From contig CH003364.1 of the NCBI GenBank assembly GCA_000149265.1, positions 1,319,939 to 1,383,938 on the forward strand: a stretch of DNA of 64,000 nt. Direction: 5' to 3'. Below the pieces are notes generated by a model. That model saw only the letters and a list, made by a program, of their open reading frames with translations, searched no databases and was not told the origin of the DNA. Numbering within the stretch: position 1 is the first letter of the stretch; the number at the start of each line of letters is the position of its first letter. The translations under genes and the position numbers were made by a program. Below, one piece after another: positions 1 to 11,600 of this stretch. Source of the DNA: Ciona savignyi. Lineage: Eukaryota; Chordata; Ascidiacea; Phlebobranchia; Cionidae.

Positions 1-1718
1 AGTTGAAGTTGTACATCGCAAGCTGGTGACGAGCGTTTTGAAGCGCATATTCCGCAAATTCTAAATGCTCACGCAACCACGCAAACGCACCTTTCTGTAT
101 TGACAATTATGACAGTGTTTACAATTTGGTCAAACTAAATTAAAAGCATTGACAGGAAATCTAAAAGAATTAGCTGATGTTTAGTCATAGGGATACAGAT
201 GTAGGAGGTTCAGTTAAATTGAGTGTTTAATTGTAAGGGTAATTTTGACAGGTTTTAGTTGAAGAAACTAAACAGTAAATGTTGCACATCTTCAAATTTA
301 ATCACACAGACCAAACTTTGTATGGGCAATGTTAACAATAAATTTGTGGAATCTTATTTTAATCTTATAATCAGTGATAGAAAAGGTTTAGTCTGTTCTT
401 CAACTGTTATTTGACTGCATGGTACTATCATAGAAAAGACATTTTTTGTGGTTGTTTAACAATTTCTTAGTAAGAACAATTTTAGTGGAATACCTAACTA
501 ACCTATCTTGCGTATCTTGTTGCAAGACTTACCTTAACCAGCTTGCGAAATTTAGGCTGCAGTTTTTTGTTAGGTGGAATACTAGTGTTTTTTGCATGCA
601 GTCTAAAAACTTCTTCGTATTGAAGACAAATAGCTTGATCGGCTGCAGATATAGAGGAAAATCGAGGCTGTGGTAACAGGGATGCATCTTGCTGGGTAAC
701 CGGCTCTTTCACAACATTGTAAGGATTCATTATCTCCATGAGAAGGGACGCGTAATCGCAGCCGATCTGGTAAAAATATTTAATTATATTATGTGAATAT
801 ATGCAAGTGCAAAAGAACTTTACTGACAAATGTCAGTGTTATATTGCTGGCTGTTACTTCTCATCATCGTGCAAAAGAGTAAATGGCCAGCCAGATCATG
901 GGTTACTGTTAAATGATTGTTAGATTGAAACTAACCACTATCTAGTCCATTGTGTCCTTTGGCAATACAATTAGAAAATACATCCGAGTAAACACAGTGA
1001 ATTAATGGATTAAACTAAACAGTGGCAACATTTCCATACTGATAATTACACTTTAATATTAATATGTCATTTTAATAATGGTATACGTTTAGCTCTTATA
1101 CGGTACCCATTTCATAAAAAAAAATGTTGGTTTACAGTTCTAAACCACTTCTTACAGCGCTGGTATGCGCACATGTAAAAATTGGCATGTATAATCATAT
1201 GACAAATTTCTCAAATCGGTTTCCCACCTTCTTATTTTCGTTAAGAAAATTTAAAAAGTGTTGCCAATGAAGCAATAACCTCTCGCTTAAGTGGCATCTT
1301 AGTTGGGGAAAACTAACGGGAGGGAAAGCGGGAAGAAGGGAAACTGCATGCTAAAATAGATTATGACATTAGGGTTAGTTTTAAACGTGGGGCTAGAGTT
1401 AGGGTTAGTCTTGGGGTTGAGACTAGTATTTAGGAATGGGTTAAAATTAGTTTTCGTCATTTTAGTGAGCAGCTTCTTCCCTCCTTCCCGCTTTTCCCTG
1501 TTTTTTCCCTTCTTCCCTCCTTCCCGCTTTCCCTGTTTTAGCGTTGCCCTCTTAGTTAAACAGTCAAATAAAAATCAAATGAATACCCGAGTTAGTACTC
1601 CATCATAACCGACGTCCTCGTGCTTTCTTTCCTGGTCCGAAACCTGATCATTCCATTCAAAATTTTCCAGTGCATTTTTAACTGCTTCGTCCCATTCAAA
1701 GGTGTCCAAAACTGACAT
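1..1718 (-). CDS. unrecognised protein, 5' three exons (gene continues off the left edge)
   Basis: Three exons on the minus strand join in phase 0: 1718-1587 (starts MSVLDTFEWDEAV), 766-533 (starts IGCDYASLLM) and 94-1 (starts KGAFAWLREHLEF). Acceptors at 767 and 95 are good CAG/AG sites. The donor after 533 is GTAAG; the donor after 1587 (GTATTC) is weak. The reading shows 153 residues: an acidic N-terminus, a middle exon with Pro/Ser stretches, and a charged helical segment (WLREHLEFAEYALQNARHQL) at the edge. No signal peptide or membrane segment is seen. The ATG of exon 1 is the first in frame after an A-rich leader. A foldback repeat occupies the first intron. I do not recognise the family; coding status rests on open frame, splice sites and matching phases. 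Confidence 0.6.
1310..1545. repeat. foldback element with TTAGGG-like interior
   Basis: A G-rich stretch near 1313-1341 (GGGAGGGAAAGCGGGAAG) is matched in inverted orientation near 1480-1545, where the right arm occurs twice. The interior has repeated TTAGGGTTAG-type words like those of the elements at 21804 and 22165. It lies in an intron of the left-edge gene. Confidence 0.55.
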
Positions 1719-2672
1719 TTTGTTAAACTTTCGATATGCGTTTGAACATTCAATATTTCTGCTCTAGTCACAATGAAATTAAGCAGGCTACATAACTGTA
1801 ACATGTGCATTTACAAAACAACGCGATAATTACGAATATTCGTGAAGGGAAAGTCCCTAAAATAAAATATGCTCAATCCATAGATATCTAATAAAAATTG
1901 AATTTTATTTATAGACAGTTATGTTTTTATAATTTTCGGCCAAATAGTTCACGCCATCGATTCATACACACAATTATGATTGCAGCGTTGTGCAGGCAGC
2001 CGAAACTCAGTTGAATTGAAACAATGAGTTGGTGAGTCATACTACACAATATCTGAAACCTCAACATTAGGCAGGAGTCAATTTGACTTTTACCCGTGTA
2101 ATAACTCTTCCACGTTGGACCATTCACGGGTATAAAAGATAAATATCCCATACTATTGAAGTCGGTTTTGTCCTATCAATTGGGTTTTATTTCAATATTT
2201 TTCTATTAGATAGATAGTGTTATTGCTTAAACTTTAAGTTTTATTCGTTTTTTCTTTTTTATTGGTGCAATTACATAATCTCAAGTTAAAATAACTGACG
2301 TTGTTTTGTTCCATTAGCAGTTTAACACCGAAATAAATAAAAAACAGTTTAAGCGTTTTACTTCTATATTTTAAATAGAATTAAACTAAGTTAAGAAGGC
2401 AAGGCAATAAAATGCGCATTTCGGTATTTTGCAATAGTAAGCAGCGTGAGATTTGTGTGGTGCATGCAAGCTTTAAAAAAAGACAGTCGACGCTTTAATG
2501 AGAACTACACTTAAAACATATACAATGACATGACTAAGCTGACAAAAAAATATCGGCGATCTAGTATATTTACAATTAACATTTTTTTAACGCAGCAAAT
2601 AAAATGACATTAAATATTAAAGACAACCCAAAAATTAATATAACTGAAGTGTAACATTGTGCAAATCCCAAA
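1719..2672. other. intergenic, between the receptor 3' end and the left-edge gene
   Basis: No coding exon seen. It should hold the receptor's 3' UTR and the promoter of the left-edge gene. AATAAA on the minus strand occurs at 2241-2246, about 430 bases after the receptor stop, and again near 2185-2190. Confidence 0.4.
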
Positions 2673-5600
2673 TTACATCCGGTCTTCTTGTATGATCACG
2701 TGATTAGCGGGAACGACGCTGTGCTTCGTGACGTTTGAAATGCTGACGTTATCATCTCTGGTCTTTTGCCCGGTTAAAGACACGCCAGAAGACTTTCGTC
2801 TGTAGAAACAAGTTTAAGTATCTCAATATGCAGTATAGAGTGGTTAGCTAGTTGGTTGGGTCCTTAGGCAAGGCACTTAATGTACATTGTCTGAACCCAG
2901 TGGAATTATTAGTTTTACCAAATTAAAGGAATATATTAATCATACACAAAACACCGCAATAGCTCCGGTATCCCTACAGTGGGCGCGAGGTGGTCTGACG
3001 ATAACACGTGTTTTAACGTCCCTTGCGATTTCCTATTTACTGGGTTAACATGGATATCCTATCCTATCGGAATTTGCTTGAAACCTGTTGATTAATGAGT
3101 TTGACAAAAAGAATGCAGTGTCTTCATATAATATAAAACACAATTCAACAGCTTTGGTTGAGCACATGGCATTATCTAATACCCAAATTTTCACTCCAAC
3201 TTGGTTATAAACTTTGCAACCTTTGAATCTTAAGATAACCACATAGATATATATAACCTTTAACCCATGAACAGTCAAATTTAAAACCTACCGAGATTTT
3301 CTACCAGATCCGTGTGTGTAATCGGCACCACTTCTGCTGCCAATGCTTGGCCGAAACGACCTTGTTCTCGTGATTGCCGAATGCCACCTCTTTCGGAAGT
3401 TTGTGCCCAGGAATGTGTAGAGAAATGGGTTTAACATACTGTGGGGTAAACAGGGTTAGCATTGTATCTGCTTCTCTTGGTAATCTCCCGGGAAGGTCAC
3501 AACAAAAAGGTGGTATAACATTAGTAGTCGGATGGCTGGATACTAATGTATAAAATAGAGAACGAAAGTATAGCCGGTATTTAATTAATGCGACCGATTC
3601 ATATGTTGAAATTTACATGAAATATAAGGCAGTACATTGATCTATATACGCTGTTACGGTGCCACGCAATGAAGTTGACGCGCTATCTCCAATTCCTTTA
3701 TTTGGTGTTTTAGCGGTAACTAAAAGAAACATAAATTAGTGCGAGACATTATAAAAAGGAAAAACCATAACAAAATAATACCTTAACAATTGCACGTCCG
3801 TAACTTCTTTTGACTATTTATCATTTACTAAATAAATCACTGCCTCCTCGCAGCCGTCGTACCCAAAAAGGACTATACAATACCAAAACGTAAATTCGTT
3901 CAAGGACAATCATAGAAATAAAAAGTACAAAATTAACCAACCATAAAATATCACTGAACCAACAAACTACTGCAGAGGTGCAGTAACATGGCTCTCCAAA
4001 AATGTACCGATTTTTTTAAGACAAAAGATACTAGCTAAAAGTTTGTTTGCAACTGTAAACATCCCATTTACAGTATCAATTTTCCGAGTGAGTGACCTTC
4101 AAACTTGGCTCCCCGTTCGGGAACACCCCATGTCTTCACCGCGTGATGATGCACTTGTTCCAAAGGTCATATCTGTCGCGCTCTCCCCCTTCCACGGTTG
4201 GTCCAGCACTACTTCGATACGTCTCAAATATTCGTGAAAGTGGCCACCGATTTCCAGGTCTGTCATAATTCTTCATTGCCCCATTCCCAACTTGATTGTT
4301 CGCGTTTTCCTTTTGCCACTTCCATCTAGGTTGAAAATTGCGGAACAACTTTTCTCTCCACGTACCCCAAAATTGATTAGTTCGGTAGTCTACCTTTTTA
4401 CAACGTCGCTTTACGTACACATCCTTTTCAAAAGCTCTTTGGGGGCTCAAAAGTGTCCTCTTCTGTAATGTTAGATTATCAGTTGATATTAGTGGTTTTG
4501 GACATCCAGCTTTGATTAGGTTCCCTTTGTCGGTGCGATGCTGTTTCACCAACTTAGAGAATGGAGGTGGACTTCTTATTCTTGCGTTAGTGTCTGCCGC
4601 ATAGCATCGATGCAGACTATTACAATAGGGTTGTGGGGTCCATTGTACGTGCAACGAGGTCAAATGTGTTCGCTTGCATATTTTACATGTAGCACGGTGC
4701 GTGCACTCTCTCGCAATGTGAGTATCACTAGAACCACACCCATAACACAAATTATTTATTCGCAAGAATTCCTTTCTATCACATAAACGTAATCTCATAA
4801 ATGTGTTGCAATTATTTAGACCATGATTGTAACTTTTGCAATATGTGCAGTTTAAAGTTTGCGAGGAGTCATTAACCTGTTGTTGTAGATATTCCGATGA
4901 TTTATTTGACGCGTTATAAAAGGAATTGGCCTGCCTGCCTTGTAGGTTTCCCCGCCGATCCGTTGTTGAGCCAATTCCTTGTAATTCAGGAATATTTTCT
5001 CGTTCTGATTGTAATGTTACAAACTTTGCTAATCTTTCAAAGGGTGGGTAAGTTCCTTGATGTGATGATTTGTACTCAAGCGCAATGTCCCGCCATTTGT
5101 TAATGATAAACGGTGGTAATCGTGCAATAATTTTGGTACTCTCGTTCGGGTAGTCAAGGATCCCTAATTCATTTAGTTGGCTTTTGGCGGCAACAATTTG
5201 ATTCAGAAAATCAGAAAATCTCCGTAATCCCTTTGAGTCATTTGCAAGAATTTTCGGCCAAGCAAAAAGCTTGTCAGTGAAAGATTTAGTAATTAAACTG
5301 TCGTTTCCATACCTTTGTTTTAATGTTTTCCTTGCTTGGTTGTATGCTTCCCCCGATTGCAACAGAAAATAGCCTTCCACCACCGATCTGGGTTCGCCCG
5401 ACAGGTACTGCTGCAGCAAATTTAATTTCTGAGCAGCACAGGTATTAGCGTTCGAATCCACCAACGCGTCGAACGCAGTGTTCCAAGAGGGAAAGTGAAG
5501 TGGATTGCCGTTAAAAATCTCTAATTTTATCGGGAGAGTGTAGCTGGAAGTGAATGAACTCGTGTGATTCTTACTTAAGTTGGTTTGACGTAGTTTTTCT

Positions 5601-8600
5601 AAAGCATTTTGAGCGAGATGTCTTGCTTCATTGAAAAGGATCTCCAACTTTGTCGCTTTTTCGGACCACTTATCATACACGGTCGAAGCACCTTCACTTT
5701 CGAGTTCAGATATTAAGATTCGAAATTTACGTTTGTTTACAAATAATTCCTTTACAGCACGGTGAATCGGTTCGCGCTCATCCGACACGATCACAGATTC
5801 CTGTACCTTTTCTATGTCATAAATAAATTTAGCTTCGGCAGTCATTAGGTCTATTTCCAGCTTTGAATCGTCGACACTATTGTCAAATGCCTTTCATTAA
5901 TATCCAACAGTTCAATTTTGTCTTCATTAGCTTCAGTCATGCCTTTTCCTTGTTTTCTGCCGGGTCTTGATCACTTGAGGTCAATCAACGCCGACGTGGT
6001 TGTTAAGTTACTGTTACGGTGCCACGCAATGAAGTTGACGCGCTATCTCCAATTCCTTTATTTGGTGTTTTAGCGGTAACTAAAAGAAACATAAATTAGT
6101 GCGAGACATTATAAAAAGAAAAAAACATAACAAAATAATACCTTAACAATTGCACGTCCGTAACTTCTTTTGACTATTTATCATTTACTAAATAAATCAC
6201 TGCCTCCTCGCAGCCGTCGTACCCAAAAAGGACTATACAATACCAAAACGTAAATTCGTTCAAGGACAATCATAGAAATAAAAAGTACAAAATTAACCAA
6301 CCATAAAATATCACTGAACCAACAAACTACTGCAGAGGTGAAGTAACATACGCGGTCTTACGAATGGTACCTTCTTAGTCATGGTAGGTATTTTTTTGTT
6401 GAATAACAATTGTGGTAATTCCCTAAAGTTTGTACGATTGGAAGCAGCATGTGTTAAGTCTTCGCGTCGGTGTTTAGTTTAGCCGTAAAGTTGTGTAATA
6501 GTGGAAAAGAGCTTCGTCAAATAAGGATGTTGCATGTGCATTTCCTGGCTGTTAAATGAACAAAGGTACCGAATGTACGGAGCGGTACCATTTCGAAATA
6601 CTTAAGCACAATTTTGGAGGGTTTTGAGTTTAGGTTGCAGATCCAACCTTTAATTTTAATTGTAAAGAAATATTTTTGTGGCAAAAGTTCCTATGGCAGC
6701 ACCTTGAATGACCGTCCCTTTTGCTAGGTTTTTGCATTGGAGAGATAGGAAGAATAAGTGGTTGTACGCCTACTATATATAAACATGGGCTTCGTGACTA
6801 GCGTAACTCGAACTCGAAACACACAGCCCGCAAAACAGTGTTAAAATAATAAAAATAAAAATCCCGATTACCTTCCAGAATATGCCAACACCAGAGTGAA
6901 ATGCTGCACCGCCAAACATACGGGTTTAGTCAGCTGGCTGTCATTAGCACGGGCCAGGTTGAAAGCATGGTATGGCAGCCAGCACACTATGAAGACCGAA
7001 ACGAGGGCGGTAACCATACGGGTGACTCTTTTACGTGTTTGATTCGATTTCTGAGACTTGGTACCTGGTCGGAAAAGTAGGTTTTAAAACGTTTCAAGAT
7101 AAATATTGATAAATAGGGTGATTAAGAAAGAACCCAGACAGGCAATTGGCTACATGTGCAACTGGTTATTTCTACTTTCTAACGTTAGCTTTATTAAATA
7201 AATAGACAGACGGAGGTGGTGGGAAATAGTGGGTGGCAAGTCGGTTGTGTTCGTGGAAAGGCACTTAGTCGTTTTCAACACATTATTGCCTTGTTACTCG
7301 ACCGTTGGTAGGAGAAAAAGTAACAATATCCCTTGTTATAAGCCCTCATGTGGTTTTCCATCCCCAAGAAGAAAATTAAAAACGTGAGATTTCTATCTAG
7401 TCTCACCTACAGCCATAGGCTGCGATATCCTTTTTAGTATCTGAGCGTAGCAGAGCGAAATGACAAGTAGTGGGAGAACGAAAGCGAGAACAAAGTTACA
7501 GACGAACCACACAACCAGTTGCCGATGCTCTTTGAAACTGCACCACCCCGCCATGTTGTTTATTACACTGTGACAAGAGAGAGGGAATTACACGCGGGGT
7601 TTAATCTGTACCGAAAAAATAACAATATCAGAGTCAATTTTAGTAAAGTTAAATTATTTTTACCAGAACCAAACTTATTTACGGGGGATCGTGGAGTATT
7701 TCGGCTATTTTCCCCAAAATACTGGAGTCAAGCCCCAAAAGACCGGGTTATTTGTTTTTTTGAAATGCCACTAACTAGAAACCAAAAATTAACAATTAAA
7801 CTCACGCATTTATATCAAACACCTCTGATTGTACAGCAGCCGCTGTCCTGCAAACAAAAAATAAAACCTAAATGACATAGTACTTTAAAACACAATTAAG
7901 TTTCTAAATGTAAATTATTCTCCGAGATCAAATAATTAGCCGAAAGCTATGCCAAATCATATCATATGTTTCGCTATCTAACACCCTTTCAGGGTGGGAT
8001 GTAACAGCATTGGCAGCACAAAGGTTAATGTTTAAGCTCACATAAATACAGAGCAACTTACACGTTTGTATCGAAGTTATCATAAGTACCACTTGCACTG
8101 TCGTCGTCATAGTCATCGGAATAACTGTAATCCGTGGCAACCTCCTCTATAAAAAATGAGTTTAGTGTTAAACACATTTAAAAGAATGGTGTAAGCTAGT
8201 TTTGTAAAACAAATAAGTATTTATTGCATATACGTTTTCACAGGCAAAATGAAAGAACAGTAGCCTAATCGAATACGGCCGTCTGTAACAACATGTGCCC
8301 TAGACCAGTACTTCCGAAGTTTTTGATCTCGCGTTCCCTTTAAATCAGTGTTTCCCAACCTTTTTTGGTCGCAGACTATTTCCTTGCCAGCGAAAGTCTT
8401 TGCGGACTCAAAGTGCATCAATTTTCAATTATCGTAAGTCAAAAGTGTAGCGTAACTGGACTATGTGCATACGATACACTACTACAAACTTAAAATTACC
8501 TTGAGTTACAATGTCTCGTTGATAAAAACATATACCTGCTGTTTATAGGCCTAACGATCAAAAACATATAAAAGTTTTATAAATTGTTGAAGTGCTTGCG

Positions 8601-11600
8601 AACTCATTTAAACCTTCCACGGACTCATTTGAGACCGCGGACTCGGGTTGGGAAACACTGCTTTAAATTTATTACAATTTTCTGCGACCCGTTTTTACGT
8701 TTAATATCCTAAACAGATTGAAATATACATAAAAAGCTACAATATATATAGTAGTTTGTGTGAAATTGATGTATACTTTGCGGCCCCTAAAAGTCTTTGC
8801 ACGCACCCCAGTTTGGAAAACCAAACCCTGCCCTAGACAAGGCAAGGTTGTTTCTTAACCCTTTGACCACGACGGAACTTTTGCCGTTTTTGGCAGTTTT
8901 GAGTAAGGTTGCTTTGACCTCGTTTGCTGCGAATACTGTTGGACTTAGGGAAAAATAATCTATAACAAAGTTGTCCAGTATATAATTTTCTACAAATTAG
9001 TATTTTTATTATTTTGATGACGTCGTAGAATTTGTAATGACGTCAAAATCCATACTTTATACTCTAATTACTGGTTACTGGTAGCTTGTAGAAGATAGTA
9101 ATGTATTACAAAGTTGTTCAGAATGAAATTTCCTACAAAGTTATGTCTTTTATTTTTTGATGACGTAAACTAAGCGTGATGACGTCACCCATGACTGACA
9201 AATAAGGCATTTCATCACCAGAATCACTGTCGGCTTTGGTCATGCTGGCAGCCTGATCGGCGGTAAATTGTCATATTTCTTCTGAATATCAAATAATAAT
9301 TCAATAACAAACAGAACAAAGACGAAAAAATGAATAAATATCAATAGTAATAAAAAAAAGTCGTATACACATATGTATACATATATCGTTGAAAGATCGA
9401 AAATGACTGGTAAAAGCGAAAACAAAGATTGCTACTGCTAGTTTTATTCTCACAGCAACTAGTGTAACAATTTTAACTCCCCAGAACACAAAAAAGCGAT
9501 GTTATGCTTAAAAGTTAAACTAGATACAAAAATTTTGAAGAAACATGTTTGAAGCAATATTACTCAAAAATTTTAAATGCAAAGGTTATGTTTTTATGCG
9601 TTATTTCGAAAGATCTATTCAAATGCTTTCTAAAAATATAAAAACTAGAAAAATCCCCCAAGAAACGACTGAATTGTGCATTTTTTTTTCGGGGACACTT
9701 CTCGGTTACAAATATGTAACCGTCGTGGTCTAAGGGTTAAATTTGATCCCGTTGAAATTTTGGCTTGAACAAAAATAATAAATATCGTATATATTACGAC
9801 ACAATAGATTCGCCATCAATACAAAGCGTAGATATAATTTCCAAATTTTAACTCACCATTTGTTTTCCTACCAAGGGTACTAATTCTTTATCCTAACCCA
9901 TTTTACAAGATTTTTTTGTTTTGTAATTAACTAAAAACCACTCGCTGGCTGGACACTTGTGTCCTTGGTTTAGGGAATAGTTTAAGTAAGCGCAACAAAT
10001 AACTTCGTTTTTCCTATTACAAGTAAAATTTGCTAAAAAACAGCAATTTGTGTTCCTGTGTTTTTCCTTTTTTGTGCTAGAGTCTGGAATTCATAGTTGA
10101 AACATAACTTATAATCATTCAGTAAACGTCAGCCCACAAACGCTCATGTAACAATTCAATTACCTTCGAATTCTATTCGGCAGTCACAGTTTTGCACTTT
10201 TGCTTTGACCAAAATAAATATGATGCTGAAGAAGCCGATAACCCAAATCACAGCGCTTATAATGGTGACGGCTCTTCGGCTGCGGAATTTCGCAACTTTG
10301 CTGCTCATCGCGTGATTGATTGCCATGTACCGGTCAACTGACATCATGGTCAGAAACAATATGGAAGTGTAGTAGTTCAGCATTCTATAACGCATGCAAA
10401 GCGTTGGGGGAATTAGGAATTAAATAAAAAGAAATTGATGTCACGCTAGTAATTTGTCATATTTAACACTGTCCGACCGAGTAGGTTGGTGGGTTAGTGT
10501 TTCGCCTTTAAGGCTATAGGGTTTCAAAACTGGTCGATAGTTAGTCGATGGTGTTCTTGGGCAATGCACTTTATAAAAAATTGCGTGAACCCAGCGGATT
10601 GGCGGGTTTTGCTAAGTTATGGCACGTCTTAACTATTACACAACACACTGAAATTGCTCTCGTAATCCTACGTTGTGCGCCATTTAATCTAACAATTACT
10701 CGTGTGAGAACGCTCCCTTGGGTACACGCGGATATTCTGACGGCTTCGCGTGTGATCACGCCTCTCGCATTTTTCCACGAGGATAAACATAAACATCCTA
10801 TAATGAATCATTACGACTTTCATAAAATCACTGGGTCGGAGTGGCAATGGCAGTTTCTAGCACAAAAACCGGTCCCGCTGTTTTAGCAGTTAAGGACAAG
10901 TGTGTGAAGTTACTATTGGGTAGCGTTAATATTGCTTACCTAATACTTTCTGTGATTTTACACCAAGCCGTTCCGTACACCCAAGCCCCATTGAGTTTGG
11001 TCGACGCTTCGAATGGCAGAATAAAAAGGAACATAAAATCTGCAATAGCCAACTGGACCACGTATACATTGGTCACCGTTTTCTTGTACTCACTGAAAAA
11101 AAATATTTTAACACATTAGTTATTAGTACTATAGTTAAACAATGTTTTCTTTCGACCCGCTAAATGTTATTAAGATTTTGCTTTTCGATATATTTTTTAA
11201 TGTAAATTCAGATTAAAAATTAAAAACCCAAAAACGTTGGTATGTATCTCACAAACTTTGTTTCAGTCGCTTCCTACAAACACGTTTTTTTGTGAACTGA
11301 AAGAGGTTATGTAATGCGACTTTAGCATGTATACCTTCAACAAAATATCAATTGATGCAGTTTACCTAAGAATTACAATGATGTATATGACCAGAGCGTT
11401 CGCCATTAGTCCGATCACTGCGATCACGATGTAGAGGATTGGAATAAAAGCGGATGAATCCGGCGAGCAAACGAGGCGCAGACCATCGGTCGGTGACGCG
11501 GTTGTCCAGGTGCCTGATGTAGAATAGGATATGATATTTTTGTTTATTTCCGTGAATAAAAAAAACAAGGGATTAGCACACGGGCAGTTATCAGATTCCT

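Larger units (their letters stand above)
3652..6348 (-). mobile_element. BEL/Pao-type LTR element, young but not whole
   Basis: Two 337-base long terminal repeats (3652-3988 and 6012-6348) begin TGTTACGGTG and end AGTAACA. A 5-base target duplication TACGC flanks the element at 3647-3651 and 6349-6353, as expected for BEL/Pao. By eye the LTRs differ at about three positions, roughly 1 percent, so insertion is recent. Between them lies a gag-type region on the minus strand (about 4136-5845) with a DUF1759-like part (words such as FPSWNTAFDALV) and CCHC-type zinc knuckles. No reverse transcriptase, RNase H or integrase part was found, and the interior of about 2 kb is far shorter than usual for the family. 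I read it as a broken, non-autonomous copy. It lies in intron 7 of the receptor, in the same orientation as that gene. Confidence 0.85.

Noticed and set aside
3288-3290. Receptor stop codon TAG directly after CGG in exon 8
   Set aside because: The same bases form a GTAGGT donor, and an in-phase exon at 2799-2673 with a good acceptor continues the tail; splicing is the better reading.
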